DNA of 64,000 nucleotides, taken from assembly GCF_007746795.1 (NCBI RefSeq), contig NZ_CP036343.1, positions 3,151,369 through 3,215,368 on the forward strand, written 5' to 3'. Below, one piece after another: positions 28,291 through 36,767 of the stretch. Within the stretch, counting starts at the first letter, position 1. Every line of letters begins with the position of its first letter. The position numbers were made by a program, and so were the translations under genes. Below the pieces are notes generated by a model that was not told where the DNA came from, did no database searches, and was given only the letters and a program-made list of their open reading frames with translations. Origin of the DNA: Gimesia algae (GTDB lineage: Bacteria > Planctomycetota > Planctomycetia > Planctomycetales > Planctomycetaceae).

Positions 28291-29626
28291 GATTTTTCTG
28301 CTTTAAATTTCTGATTTGACTGGAAAACTCCGCGATAACCTCAGGCGACTGCTGGTGCACATCAGCGACATCCCAGCGATCAACGGGCTTCCGATACAGT
28401 TCTCTTTTCTGTGAATCGTCTCTATATTCAAGCTCATCAGAGGTCTGACTGACTTTCGATTCCAGATAATAATAGTCAGCGGTACGAATTGCCAACGTAT
28501 CATCGTCGGCTGCGAAGATTTGCGGTTCCTGAATTTCTTGATCACCTTCCAGCAGTGACAGCAAGTCGGTGCCCTGGTAAGACTGATTTTCGGGATTCAC
28601 CTTCCACCAGGAAAGCAGCGTGACGGGCAGGTCAGCAGGTTGTGTGAGAAACTGTCGACGACTGCCGGATGGTTCGGTTTCAGATCGGAACATCATCAAT
28701 GGGACGTGGGTCGATTCTTCTAACAGGCCTCCCATATCGGACTTTCGCAGGGGGCCCAGCAGAGTATTCCCTCCGCCTGCAGCTGTCACGATCAACAGAA
28801 TGGAATGCGATTCTGCGTATTCCAGCAGTCGATCCAGGAAACGACCAAACCACTGATCCAGCATGGTGACATAACCTGCATAGACCACTCGCGCCATCTG
28901 TCGTTCCTGCTCATCCAATTCTGACCATTCTTCCGGGCTGATAAACAGTTCTGCGACGGCGGATACCAGTTCCTGCCAGTCCTCTTCTTCCAGTTCTGTT
29001 TCTGTGACTTCATCAGAGAGAGTATCAATGTCCGGTAGCGTTTCTTCTAAATCTTCTTCAGACACATCCTGATCGAGCACTTCATCCAGATACAACGTCG
29101 CAAAAAACTCGGGAGCAAGTGGAAGCGCGGGAACTCCCTCAGAGCGAATCCAGATCAGCTGATCGCGTGAATCTTCCATCCATCCAGGCAATCGTTCCAC
29201 AGCAGCTTGCATCAGTTTAGCGACCGGTGTCTCGATTTCACTGAGCTGATAAGCATTGGTTCCTGTGAGCGTGTGTACCTGGTCAAAGCGGGAGAAGTAC
29301 GGCTCCTGTGATCTCTGTGCTGCATTCCGCCCGGAGTCGGAATCCGCTTCCAGGAGCAGAGATGTATCAATTCCCTGTTTCTTCAATTCCGTCACGAAGC
29401 AGTGTGTCTGCTGATGGCCCGATTGATATGCGTAAGGGAGAGTCTGCCCCGTCCACCAGGGAAACGAGTTTTCAGTTAAAGACAAGTCATTCGCAAAATG
29501 CTGATCAAACAGAACGGACAGAGAAGCCAGACGATCAAAGTTAGGCGTCTCAATCCATTGATGCCCATAGCAGCCCAGCATGCACGCAGGTAAATGTTCA
29601 AAACTGACAACAAACGCTTTTTTCAT
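28271..29626 (-). CDS. Degenerate sulfatase-like (alkaline phosphatase superfamily) protein
   Basis: A 451-residue protein with the sulfatase outline: LGCYGHQWIETPNFDRLA near the N terminus and THVPLMMF later. Catalytic features are missing. The metal-binding Asp pair after the first strand is FEH, there is no Cys/Ser-x-Pro-x-Arg formylglycine motif (the region reads SLTENSFPWWTG), and the C-terminal Asp-Asn/His metal site reads VTAAGGG. An acidic insert rich in Glu and Asp occupies ~185-230. No signal peptide, so probably cytoplasmic. It is therefore likely a non-catalytic relative. It lies 17 bases downstream of the TIM-barrel gene and overlaps arsC by 20 bases. Confidence 0.8.
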   Translation of the reverse strand: MKKAFVVSFEHLPACMLGCYGHQWIETPNFDRLASLSVLFDQHFANDLSLTENSFPWWTGQTLPYAYQSGHQQTHCFVTELKKQGIDTSLLLEADSDSGRNAAQRSQEPYFSRFDQVHTLTGTNAYQLSEIETPVAKLMQAAVERLPGWMEDSRDQLIWIRSEGVPALPLAPEFFATLYLDEVLDQDVSEEDLEETLPDIDTLSDEVTETELEEEDWQELVSAVAELFISPEEWSELDEQERQMARVVYAGYVTMLDQWFGRFLDRLLEYAESHSILLIVTAAGGGNTLLGPLRKSDMGGLLEESTHVPLMMFRSETEPSGSRRQFLTQPADLPVTLLSWWKVNPENQSYQGTDLLSLLEGDQEIQEPQIFAADDDTLAIRTADYYYLESKVSQTSDELEYRDDSQKRELYRKPVDRWDVADVHQQSPEVIAEFSSQIRNLKQKNHDHNLS

Positions 29627-29643
29627 GTGATCACTGGTCTTCG

Positions 29644-30477
29644 TTATGATGAAAAAGAATCAATCCAGTTCCTGCAGCGGGTGACATACGCATACGCGTC
29701 ATCTGCTGTCACAATTCCTTCTGCCTGATGGACCGTCATAAATCCCTGGTAATCGACTGCTTTCAGCCCGGAGAAGACCTCGGTAAAATCGATTCCCTGC
29801 CCGGACTCATCCCAGTAAGGCAGTAATCGAAACGGTCGATCTCCCAGACACCAGGTCTCCAGATGATCAGGGCCCTCATCGGTCACCACTAGATTCTGAA
29901 CGTATGCGTTTCTGAGCCAGGGCAGAATCTCCCTGATTGCATTCTTGCCATAATCCTGCCCGCACATCAACAGGCTCGCCGGTTCATAGATCAGCCCAAA
30001 ATTGGGTCGATCAATCTGCTTCAGCACAGCAATCGATTTGTCCAACTCTTCAAACAGACAGGCGGGGTGAAACTGATGCACGAGCTGAATACCCCGCTCC
30101 GCCGCCAGATCACAAGCCTGCTGAGCATATGGAATATCGTCCATAGTTTTGAGGCAAACCCGCACCAGCTGACTGCCCAGTACTTCCGCCACATGCAATG
30201 ATGGTTCAATATGACGCAATGCCTGTGGAGCCTGATCGTTGTTCTGAGGAATATTCAAATCAGCAGTCACCATTGAAACAACGAGCCCTGCCTGATCCAC
30301 GATCCCGCGAATCTCTTCCAGTTCCGCTTGAGAACTTTGCACACCGGCAACACTGGCCCGCATACAGAGTGCAGAATAGCCAGCGGCAGCTGCAATCTCA
30401 GCGACCTGAGGAAAGGGTATATTCAATCTGGTCTTACAGGCTGCTTCAGCGATCCGCACTGAAAGTGAAAGCTTCAT
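29644..30477 (-). CDS. Sugar phosphate isomerase/epimerase family TIM-barrel protein
   Basis: A 277-residue cytoplasmic protein of the xylose-isomerase-like/AP-endonuclease-2 family. Characteristic pieces are FPQVAEIAAAAGYSALCMR at the start, LVSMVTADL, LVRVCLK, LVHQFH and IYEPASLL, which hold the metal-binding His and Glu positions. Substrate is not predictable. AAGGAAC about 5 bases before the ATG supports the start. It sits in a minus-strand operon, 18 bases after the DUF1570 gene, next to a sulfatase-like gene. Confidence 0.85.
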   Translation of the reverse strand: MKLSLSVRIAEAACKTRLNIPFPQVAEIAAAAGYSALCMRASVAGVQSSQAELEEIRGIVDQAGLVVSMVTADLNIPQNNDQAPQALRHIEPSLHVAEVLGSQLVRVCLKTMDDIPYAQQACDLAAERGIQLVHQFHPACLFEELDKSIAVLKQIDRPNFGLIYEPASLLMCGQDYGKNAIREILPWLRNAYVQNLVVTDEGPDHLETWCLGDRPFRLLPYWDESGQGIDFTEVFSGLKAVDYQGFMTVHQAEGIVTADDAYAYVTRCRNWIDSFSS

Positions 30478-30495
30478 CGTGGTTCCTTCAACTGT

Positions 30496-32043
30496 TTATT
30501 GACCTGATCCGGAGGGATCAACCTGAACGCGACGCGACAAGACGGGAATCGGAAATTTTCCGGCAGCCCAGGCTTCTGCCTTTTCACTTCCCGGATAAGC
30601 AGAATCCACCTCAACGTGATAGGTGCGCCAGCGGCCTCCGGTTGCGCCCCGCATGATCTTACTGGCGTTCTGAGGTTTCAGTTTTATTTTTCTACGAATC
30701 CCCACTTCTGGCAGATACCATTCCGCATAAGTTCCGGCATCGGTCAGCACTGTGATATGAAACGTCATCGGGCGAAAAGGGGATATATTCTGCAGCCAAC
30801 CCTCAATACGAGGCGGAAGAGCCGGGGAATACGAGGTCGCCGTCATTTTCACAATGGCCATTTCCTGTTTGTGTTTTTCCAGATGCACATATTTGTCGTC
30901 CAGCTGTGGCAGTTTTATTTTCGACTCAAGAATCGCTTCGATCAATTGTACCTTAAACTTCAGCTGCAGTTCTTCTGGACGCACATTGAGAATCTCAACA
31001 AATTCCTGGTACTGTTCTTTGGGAGAAATTTCTGCGAAGGGTTCTTTGGTTGACAGATTTTGTACATATTTGAGATATTCTTTCGGATGTTCTGTGACGA
31101 GCATCCAGTGCAGTCCCCAGGCATGGACGTAGGCATCGCCGGAAAGAATACTCCCTGCAAAGACACCATCCAAAGCCACGACTTCACCCCAGTCGAGCAG
31201 CTTGGCAATTCCTGACATCAGTGCATAGTGTGAATTGATCCGATCCGGGCTGACATTGATCCGGTCCCCTTTGCCTTCAAAGCCAGTGGCAATGCCTTCC
31301 ATAAACCAGGTAGGAACCGGAGCAAAACGCTTGACGAGACCACGATTGGTTGTCTGCAGGTGAATGGCTTCGTGCAGTGGTGTATCGAACGAACTGCACT
31401 CACTCATCCTGAGAATCAGGTTGTTGGAAACATGAGAATAATATGCCAGGATATTTTTCACTCCGTCATCCAACCCGGTGGTCTGTTTACCAAACGATTC
31501 GAAATCATCGTCCGATTCGAAGATCAGCATCGCCATGGGGAACTCATAATCTGCCAGTTCAATTCCCATTTTCCGGGAGTAGGTTTCAAAAATGACATCC
31601 ACGTTTCGCATAAATCGTCCCGCTTTTTCCAGGAACGTTTTAACACGAAGTTCTGTGCGGTCCGAACCATCCAGGGGAGCCGCCAGCACCACACCTACCA
31701 GAAACGGCCTCTCCAGATGAAAGCGGAATTTATCTTTGCCGAATTTCTCGCTGAGGTCTTCGGACATCTGCTCGACCGTCAGCGGTTTCGGTGCCGCTTT
31801 GAGCTCGCGTTTTTGAATTTTTCCCTGGGGAACCAATACGATTGAACCGTCCGGTTTCAGCAGGCCGTGCATCATCTCACCGCGCCGTTTCCCGGATCCA
31901 TACAGCGATGCTTCCAAAGTTACGGTTTCGCCGGACTCGTCGACGTAGGTAAAAATATCGGCCTGCAGATTTGAGCTATAGAGCGGGAGAGAAATAGTTA
32001 TTACAAACAGGCTGAGAATTTGCCTGACGCACAATTGTTTCAT
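30496..32043 (-). CDS. DUF1570 domain-containing exported putative metallopeptidase
   Basis: A 515-residue exported protein with a signal peptide (~residues 1-28). The central part contains LHEAIHLQT, an HExxH zinc motif, followed 28 residues later by WFMEGIATGFE with the third-ligand-type Glu, the gluzincin pattern of DUF1570. The family is common in planctomycetes, and peptidase activity is inferred from the motif. The last ~150 residues form a separate domain. It lies 39 bases downstream of the FAD oxidoreductase gene in the same operon. Confidence 0.85.
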   Translation of the reverse strand: MKQLCVRQILSLFVITISLPLYSSNLQADIFTYVDESGETVTLEASLYGSGKRRGEMMHGLLKPDGSIVLVPQGKIQKRELKAAPKPLTVEQMSEDLSEKFGKDKFRFHLERPFLVGVVLAAPLDGSDRTELRVKTFLEKAGRFMRNVDVIFETYSRKMGIELADYEFPMAMLIFESDDDFESFGKQTTGLDDGVKNILAYYSHVSNNLILRMSECSSFDTPLHEAIHLQTTNRGLVKRFAPVPTWFMEGIATGFEGKGDRINVSPDRINSHYALMSGIAKLLDWGEVVALDGVFAGSILSGDAYVHAWGLHWMLVTEHPKEYLKYVQNLSTKEPFAEISPKEQYQEFVEILNVRPEELQLKFKVQLIEAILESKIKLPQLDDKYVHLEKHKQEMAIVKMTATSYSPALPPRIEGWLQNISPFRPMTFHITVLTDAGTYAEWYLPEVGIRRKIKLKPQNASKIMRGATGGRWRTYHVEVDSAYPGSEKAEAWAAGKFPIPVLSRRVQVDPSGSGQ

Positions 32044-32082
32044 AGGGCACCTAATGCTTTCAGATACGATTTCGACGTGAGT

Positions 32083-34194
32083 TCAGTTTGCTTTCACGGG
32101 AACGAGTTGCAGCGCATCAACAATGACATGCCCTTTCGTACCCCGATTGGTGACGCGCAGCACTTCCCGCTTCCCCTGTTCGAATGGAAACCGTCCCAGT
32201 CGATGGTATGTCCCCTGATTGGGTTGCTGTTTCTGATTGACCAGGATCTCTTTGGTGCCTGTAGAACTGGTCACAATATAGGGGGTATTAATGGAACGAT
32301 TGGAACCGGGTGAATAATAAACGCGGACTTCATACAGGCCACTTTGCGGGATGTCTGCGGTAAAGGATATCTCCCGCTTCCCTTTATTGGTATCTCCATC
32401 ATGCTGATAGCCCTGAGCCACATAGGGAGAGCTGGCGGAGCTGGTTTTCCAGCCCAGGCTGCGTTTCGCATCGCGATCATCGACGACGATGCCTTTCAGC
32501 GAACTGGTACGGATTGGTGGTTCCCGGCGGGGCCCGTCCCAGACCAGTACCTGTTTGTCAGCGAGTAATCGTTTTCTCAGTTGTGCATAATCGATATCCT
32601 GCACTGCCTGTCCGGCATCGATCGACTGGCAGGCTGCGGTCGCTGCAGACTGGCCCAATACCATAAAGACCGGCTCCATACGAATCGAACCGTAGGCGAT
32701 ATGAGAAGCTGCCATCGCAACCGGCACGAGCAGATTTTCGCATTCTTCTTTTTTAGGACGAAGCGATCGATAAGAGATCGGGTAAGGGTTGGGCACGCCG
32801 ACCTGCACATCGCCTTCGTTCAATGTCTTTCCATTTACGGCGTAGCGCTGCTGATTGTGAGAATCCATCGTGTAGGCAGCCAGACCCACACTGTCTTCTG
32901 CGACCAGTTCCGAAATACAGTTCTTTTCCGTCATCACATATTCAGAGACCAGTCGGCGGGCTTCTCGAATGTACAACTGGAACGGCCAGCCTGCGGTATC
33001 CTGAAATTCATCTTTGGTCGGCTTCCAGGTTTGAAACTGCTTTCTCACTTCAGCGGGCACACGCGGATCGTTTGCCAGCGTCCACATCAAACCCTGCTGG
33101 TAAGTGAGATGTTCCTGAATGATCTGTGCCCGTTTTTGATAGTCGGCGTCGGGGTATTCGTAATTCATCCCGATATTATCGGTTGAGATAGCAAAGTTAT
33201 TATTCGTATCTGTTTTGCGGTTCGGCATCAGAACCGGATTCCAGGGAACTCGCAGATCGCCGGCTTCAAAATTTCTTAACAGCAGTTCGTAGCGCAGAGG
33301 ATCATAATTGTCCGGTTTCACCCATTCCCGCTGATTCTCGGGAATGTCTGTCGTACACATCCGAAAACAATAAGCCTGCACGCGATGATCGCCGTCTCCG
33401 TCTTTGCCTCCCGGTCCTTCCTGTTGTACACCCGGTAGCAGTCCACTCTTGGAATCGCCTGGCACAATGTAGGGATCGACCGGCTTGATGAACTGATGAA
33501 AGACCGCGTTGCGGGTCTGAATTCCATTGAGTGTTTCGCCATAAGTCGCATTCGATTCACGCCCCACATGGTAAGAGACCCCAGCGACCGCCATCAGATC
33601 CCCTTCATAAGTTGCGTCGATGAATACTTTCCCGGAAATAACTAATCCACTCTCCATTTTAATCGAGGTGATACGACCTTCTTCTTTTTTCACCCCCTGC
33701 TTTAAATCCAGACGCTGTTGTTTCAGCACGGGAATCGCCTGTTCGCTGAGCATTTTTTCAAACGTCGTTTCTGCGACATGCGGCTCGAAAGTCCACATCT
33801 CTTTTTCAGCACCTTTACTGCGCCGATTTTTATACTCGCCCTGTTTCTGAAATTCCCAGGAGGAATCCAGACTGTAATAGTCACCCAGTCGTCGGTAAAA
33901 CTCACGGGCGATGCCGCCAATCGCCGCCTTGTTCCCGATGTCCGTGGCGCCCAATCCTCCGGAAGAGAGACCGCCCAGATGGGTTCCAGGTTCGATCAGC
34001 AACACACTCTTTCCCATTCGTTCCGCTTGAAGCGCTGCAGCTATGCCTCCCGAAGTTCCGCCATACACGACAACGTCATAGCTGGATTTGAGCTGTGCCG
34101 GCTTGATTTCCTGCGCGTCGGACATATTCGAAATTCCCAACCAGGAAATCAGAATTAACGCAAAACGGAATAGTTTCGTAGAAACGGAGTGCAT
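32083..34194 (-). CDS. Exported FAD-dependent oxidoreductase with golvesin-like C-terminal domain
   Basis: A 703-residue protein. After a signal peptide it has the dinucleotide-binding motif VVVYGGTSGGIAAALQAERMG, IEPGTHLGGLSSGGLG, and ATYEGDLMAVAGV, typical of the FAD-dependent oxidoreductase family (PF12831). The C-terminal ~130 residues (LYEVRVYYSPGSNR ... RVTNRGTKGHVIVDALQLV) match the golvesin C-terminal-like, carbohydrate-associated beta sandwich. First gene of the minus-strand operon; AAAAGG lies about 8 bases before the ATG. Substrate unknown; the fused module suggests a polysaccharide-related substrate. Confidence 0.9.
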   Translation of the reverse strand: MHSVSTKLFRFALILISWLGISNMSDAQEIKPAQLKSSYDVVVYGGTSGGIAAALQAERMGKSVLLIEPGTHLGGLSSGGLGATDIGNKAAIGGIAREFYRRLGDYYSLDSSWEFQKQGEYKNRRSKGAEKEMWTFEPHVAETTFEKMLSEQAIPVLKQQRLDLKQGVKKEEGRITSIKMESGLVISGKVFIDATYEGDLMAVAGVSYHVGRESNATYGETLNGIQTRNAVFHQFIKPVDPYIVPGDSKSGLLPGVQQEGPGGKDGDGDHRVQAYCFRMCTTDIPENQREWVKPDNYDPLRYELLLRNFEAGDLRVPWNPVLMPNRKTDTNNNFAISTDNIGMNYEYPDADYQKRAQIIQEHLTYQQGLMWTLANDPRVPAEVRKQFQTWKPTKDEFQDTAGWPFQLYIREARRLVSEYVMTEKNCISELVAEDSVGLAAYTMDSHNQQRYAVNGKTLNEGDVQVGVPNPYPISYRSLRPKKEECENLLVPVAMAASHIAYGSIRMEPVFMVLGQSAATAACQSIDAGQAVQDIDYAQLRKRLLADKQVLVWDGPRREPPIRTSSLKGIVVDDRDAKRSLGWKTSSASSPYVAQGYQHDGDTNKGKREISFTADIPQSGLYEVRVYYSPGSNRSINTPYIVTSSTGTKEILVNQKQQPNQGTYHRLGRFPFEQGKREVLRVTNRGTKGHVIVDALQLVPVKAN

Positions 34195-34463
34195 TTCGAA
34201 GACCTTTTCACTCAGTCGGTGTCAACAAATCAAAAATTAATACTTAGCGGACATGTTTACACAGGCCCGTTTCGTCCATCATAATCATTACGGTGGAATA
34301 TCTAAACCGGCTTGCTGCAAATCTGAATTTATGTCGGACTTAAATTGTTAATTATGTGAGCAATACCATTTAGGACGATTTCACCATATAATTGTAACCA
34401 TCTCAAAAATGAAACCATCCCAATGCGCTGTTCCCGACCAACTCTAATCCCCAGCAGGCTGAC

Positions 34464-36734
34464 ATGAGCTTTGATTTCCTTAATCCGATGATGCTGCTCG
34501 GTTTACTGGGAATTTCACTGCCTGTCCTCGTACATCTGCTCAGTCGAAAAAAATACGACGTTGTCCAATGGGGAGCGATGCAGTTTCTGGAACTCGGGCG
34601 GCGAACGCGACGTCGAATTCGCCTGGAAGGCTGGTTACTGCTGGCGATGCGGATGTTGCTGATTGCGTTGATCGCCCTCGCATTGTCCCGCCCCTGGGTT
34701 TCCGGCGGATTTTTATCGAAATTCATTTCCACTCAATCCAGAGATGTCGTCTTCGTGATTGACGGTTCATATAGCATGGGCTGGGAAGGCGAAGCGGAAA
34801 TTCCTCACGCTGCCGCCATCCAATGGGTACACCGCTTTTTAGAAGAACTGAATCCCGGCGATACCATCACCCTGATTGATGCCCGCGATCAGCCCCGATT
34901 GATTACCGAGTCACCCACTTCTCAGTTTGATGTTGTCCGCGAAAATTTAAATCAACTGCCACCCCCTGCCGGTTCTTCCAATCTGGCAAATTCCATTTCC
35001 AAAGCCATTCAAACTCTCAGTAAAACGTCAAATCTGGAACGGGAAATCATTGTACTGACCGACGACCAGGCCTTCTGCTGGACTCCTGAAGATTCCATTT
35101 TGTGGGCACAGGTCAATGATCTGCTGCAGCAGTCTGCGGTACCCGTCGATCTGTGGGCCACCAGTGTCGCCGGTAAAAAAAACGAGGGACTGCTTACCAA
35201 TCGAAAAGTAGACCAGTTGTCCGTCTCTCGTGAGGTCTGCGTCAAAAATCTCCCGGTCCGAATTTCGACGACCGTTCGCTACGATGGGCCGGAAGCGAAT
35301 CTGATCTGCCCGGTCTATTTTGAAGTGGATGGACAGCAACTGCCGGAAAAAACCCAATCTGTGAAAATCGAAAATCATGGCGAGACAGCCGTCGAGTTTC
35401 AGCATCGCTTCGAAGATGAAGGCACACATGTCGTCAGTATTGTACTGGATCCCGACCAGTTGCCGGGCGACGACCGCTCTGATGCCGCCCTGCATGTCAC
35501 CAGTGCCTTGCCCGTGCTGCTGGTGGATGGCACACCCAGTTTTGACCCGACCCGGAGCGAAGTCTTTTTCGCCAATCTGGCCTTGATGGCTCCGACCAAC
35601 CGCACTCCCTGGATTCAAACAACCGTCATCGAAAAGACTCAACTCAACGCTGACATTCTGAAAAATCAGGCTGTCGTCATTCTGGCGAACGTGGACACAC
35701 TCTCGGAAACACAGGCGGGAGATTTAATTGACTTTGTCAATCATCAGGGGGGAGGCGTATTGATTGCGCTGGGTGATCAGATTAACGCGGACGATTATCA
35801 GCGACTGTTATTTCACGATCAAGCTTTGATTCCTGTGGAGCTGAAGTCCCGGGAATCAAACCCAGGAGCCGAGTTCGGGAATCTGACTCAGATTCGCTCC
35901 GACAGCCTGCAGAGCCCGTGGTTGAATCGCTTTCGTGGGGAATATGCCAATGGCCTGACGGCGGCCCGGTTCAGTGACTGGTGGGACACTTCTGCCATCA
36001 CCCAATCCGACCAGCCGGAAGCAGAAAATAAAGGTGAGAAAAGCGAGCAGAAAGCAGAGTCCACACCGGTGGAGCTGGCGACGTTAAATAATAACGCTCC
36101 CTTCATGTTGATGATGAACCATGAACGGGGACGCGTACTGTTATTGACATCCTCGCTTGATGCGGACTGGAACAATTTGCCGGCGAAACCTGATTATGTC
36201 CCTTTTCTGCATGAGGCGGTTTTCGAACTTTCTTCAGGCCGGGTCTTTCGAAACCTGCAGACAGACGAACCCATTGTGGTTCCGGTCCCTGCGAAAACCA
36301 CGGTGGAACAAATTGAATTTCTCGACCCAAACGGTAAAGCGTTAGCTGGCACAATCGAGGCAGATCCTGCAGCCAATGCCGCCACCTTTCAATCTCAGGA
36401 CACATCCCTGCCCGGTATTTACAGCCTGTCTCCAAAAGCGGGTGTGCAGACCGATCTTAATTCCGATCGTTTTGTAGTCAACTTTGATCGCAGTGAATCC
36501 GACCTGACCCCCCTGAGTGAAGCGCAACAGAAAACGCTGTCGGATGAATCCCAGCTGACATTTTTCAAGACCCTCGATGAATTGAAACAGGCCATGTTTT
36601 CTGATGTCTCAGAAACAGAATTCTGGCGAATCCTGTTACTGATCTTCCTGCTACTGATGGTGGGCGAAATGTTTCTGACCAGAAGACTGGTTCAAGGAGG
36701 CCATTCCACACTTCCCGAGCAGAGCAAAACATGA
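34464..36734 (+). CDS. BatA/vWA domain-containing membrane protein
   Basis: A 756-residue protein. The N terminus is the BatA domain (FLNPMMLLGLLGISLPVLVHL, then RRIRLEGWLLLAMRMLLIALIALALSRP in two pieces), giving two membrane helices. A von Willebrand A domain follows with the metal-site motif DGSYSMGWEG and IIVLTDD. A large exported region leads to a single C-terminal helix (~725-745). BatA-type proteins occur in clusters with MoxR ATPases and are thought to act in envelope assembly or stress; no MoxR or DUF58 gene lies here. The next gene starts 33 bases later. Confidence 0.9.
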   Translation: MSFDFLNPMMLLGLLGISLPVLVHLLSRKKYDVVQWGAMQFLELGRRTRRRIRLEGWLLLAMRMLLIALIALALSRPWVSGGFLSKFISTQSRDVVFVIDGSYSMGWEGEAEIPHAAAIQWVHRFLEELNPGDTITLIDARDQPRLITESPTSQFDVVRENLNQLPPPAGSSNLANSISKAIQTLSKTSNLEREIIVLTDDQAFCWTPEDSILWAQVNDLLQQSAVPVDLWATSVAGKKNEGLLTNRKVDQLSVSREVCVKNLPVRISTTVRYDGPEANLICPVYFEVDGQQLPEKTQSVKIENHGETAVEFQHRFEDEGTHVVSIVLDPDQLPGDDRSDAALHVTSALPVLLVDGTPSFDPTRSEVFFANLALMAPTNRTPWIQTTVIEKTQLNADILKNQAVVILANVDTLSETQAGDLIDFVNHQGGGVLIALGDQINADDYQRLLFHDQALIPVELKSRESNPGAEFGNLTQIRSDSLQSPWLNRFRGEYANGLTAARFSDWWDTSAITQSDQPEAENKGEKSEQKAESTPVELATLNNNAPFMLMMNHERGRVLLLTSSLDADWNNLPAKPDYVPFLHEAVFELSSGRVFRNLQTDEPIVVPVPAKTTVEQIEFLDPNGKALAGTIEADPAANAATFQSQDTSLPGIYSLSPKAGVQTDLNSDRFVVNFDRSESDLTPLSEAQQKTLSDESQLTFFKTLDELKQAMFSDVSETEFWRILLLIFLLLMVGEMFLTRRLVQGGHSTLPEQSKT

Positions 36735-36767
36735 TGCAGTTATTTATTACAGAGATGACGGATTGAA

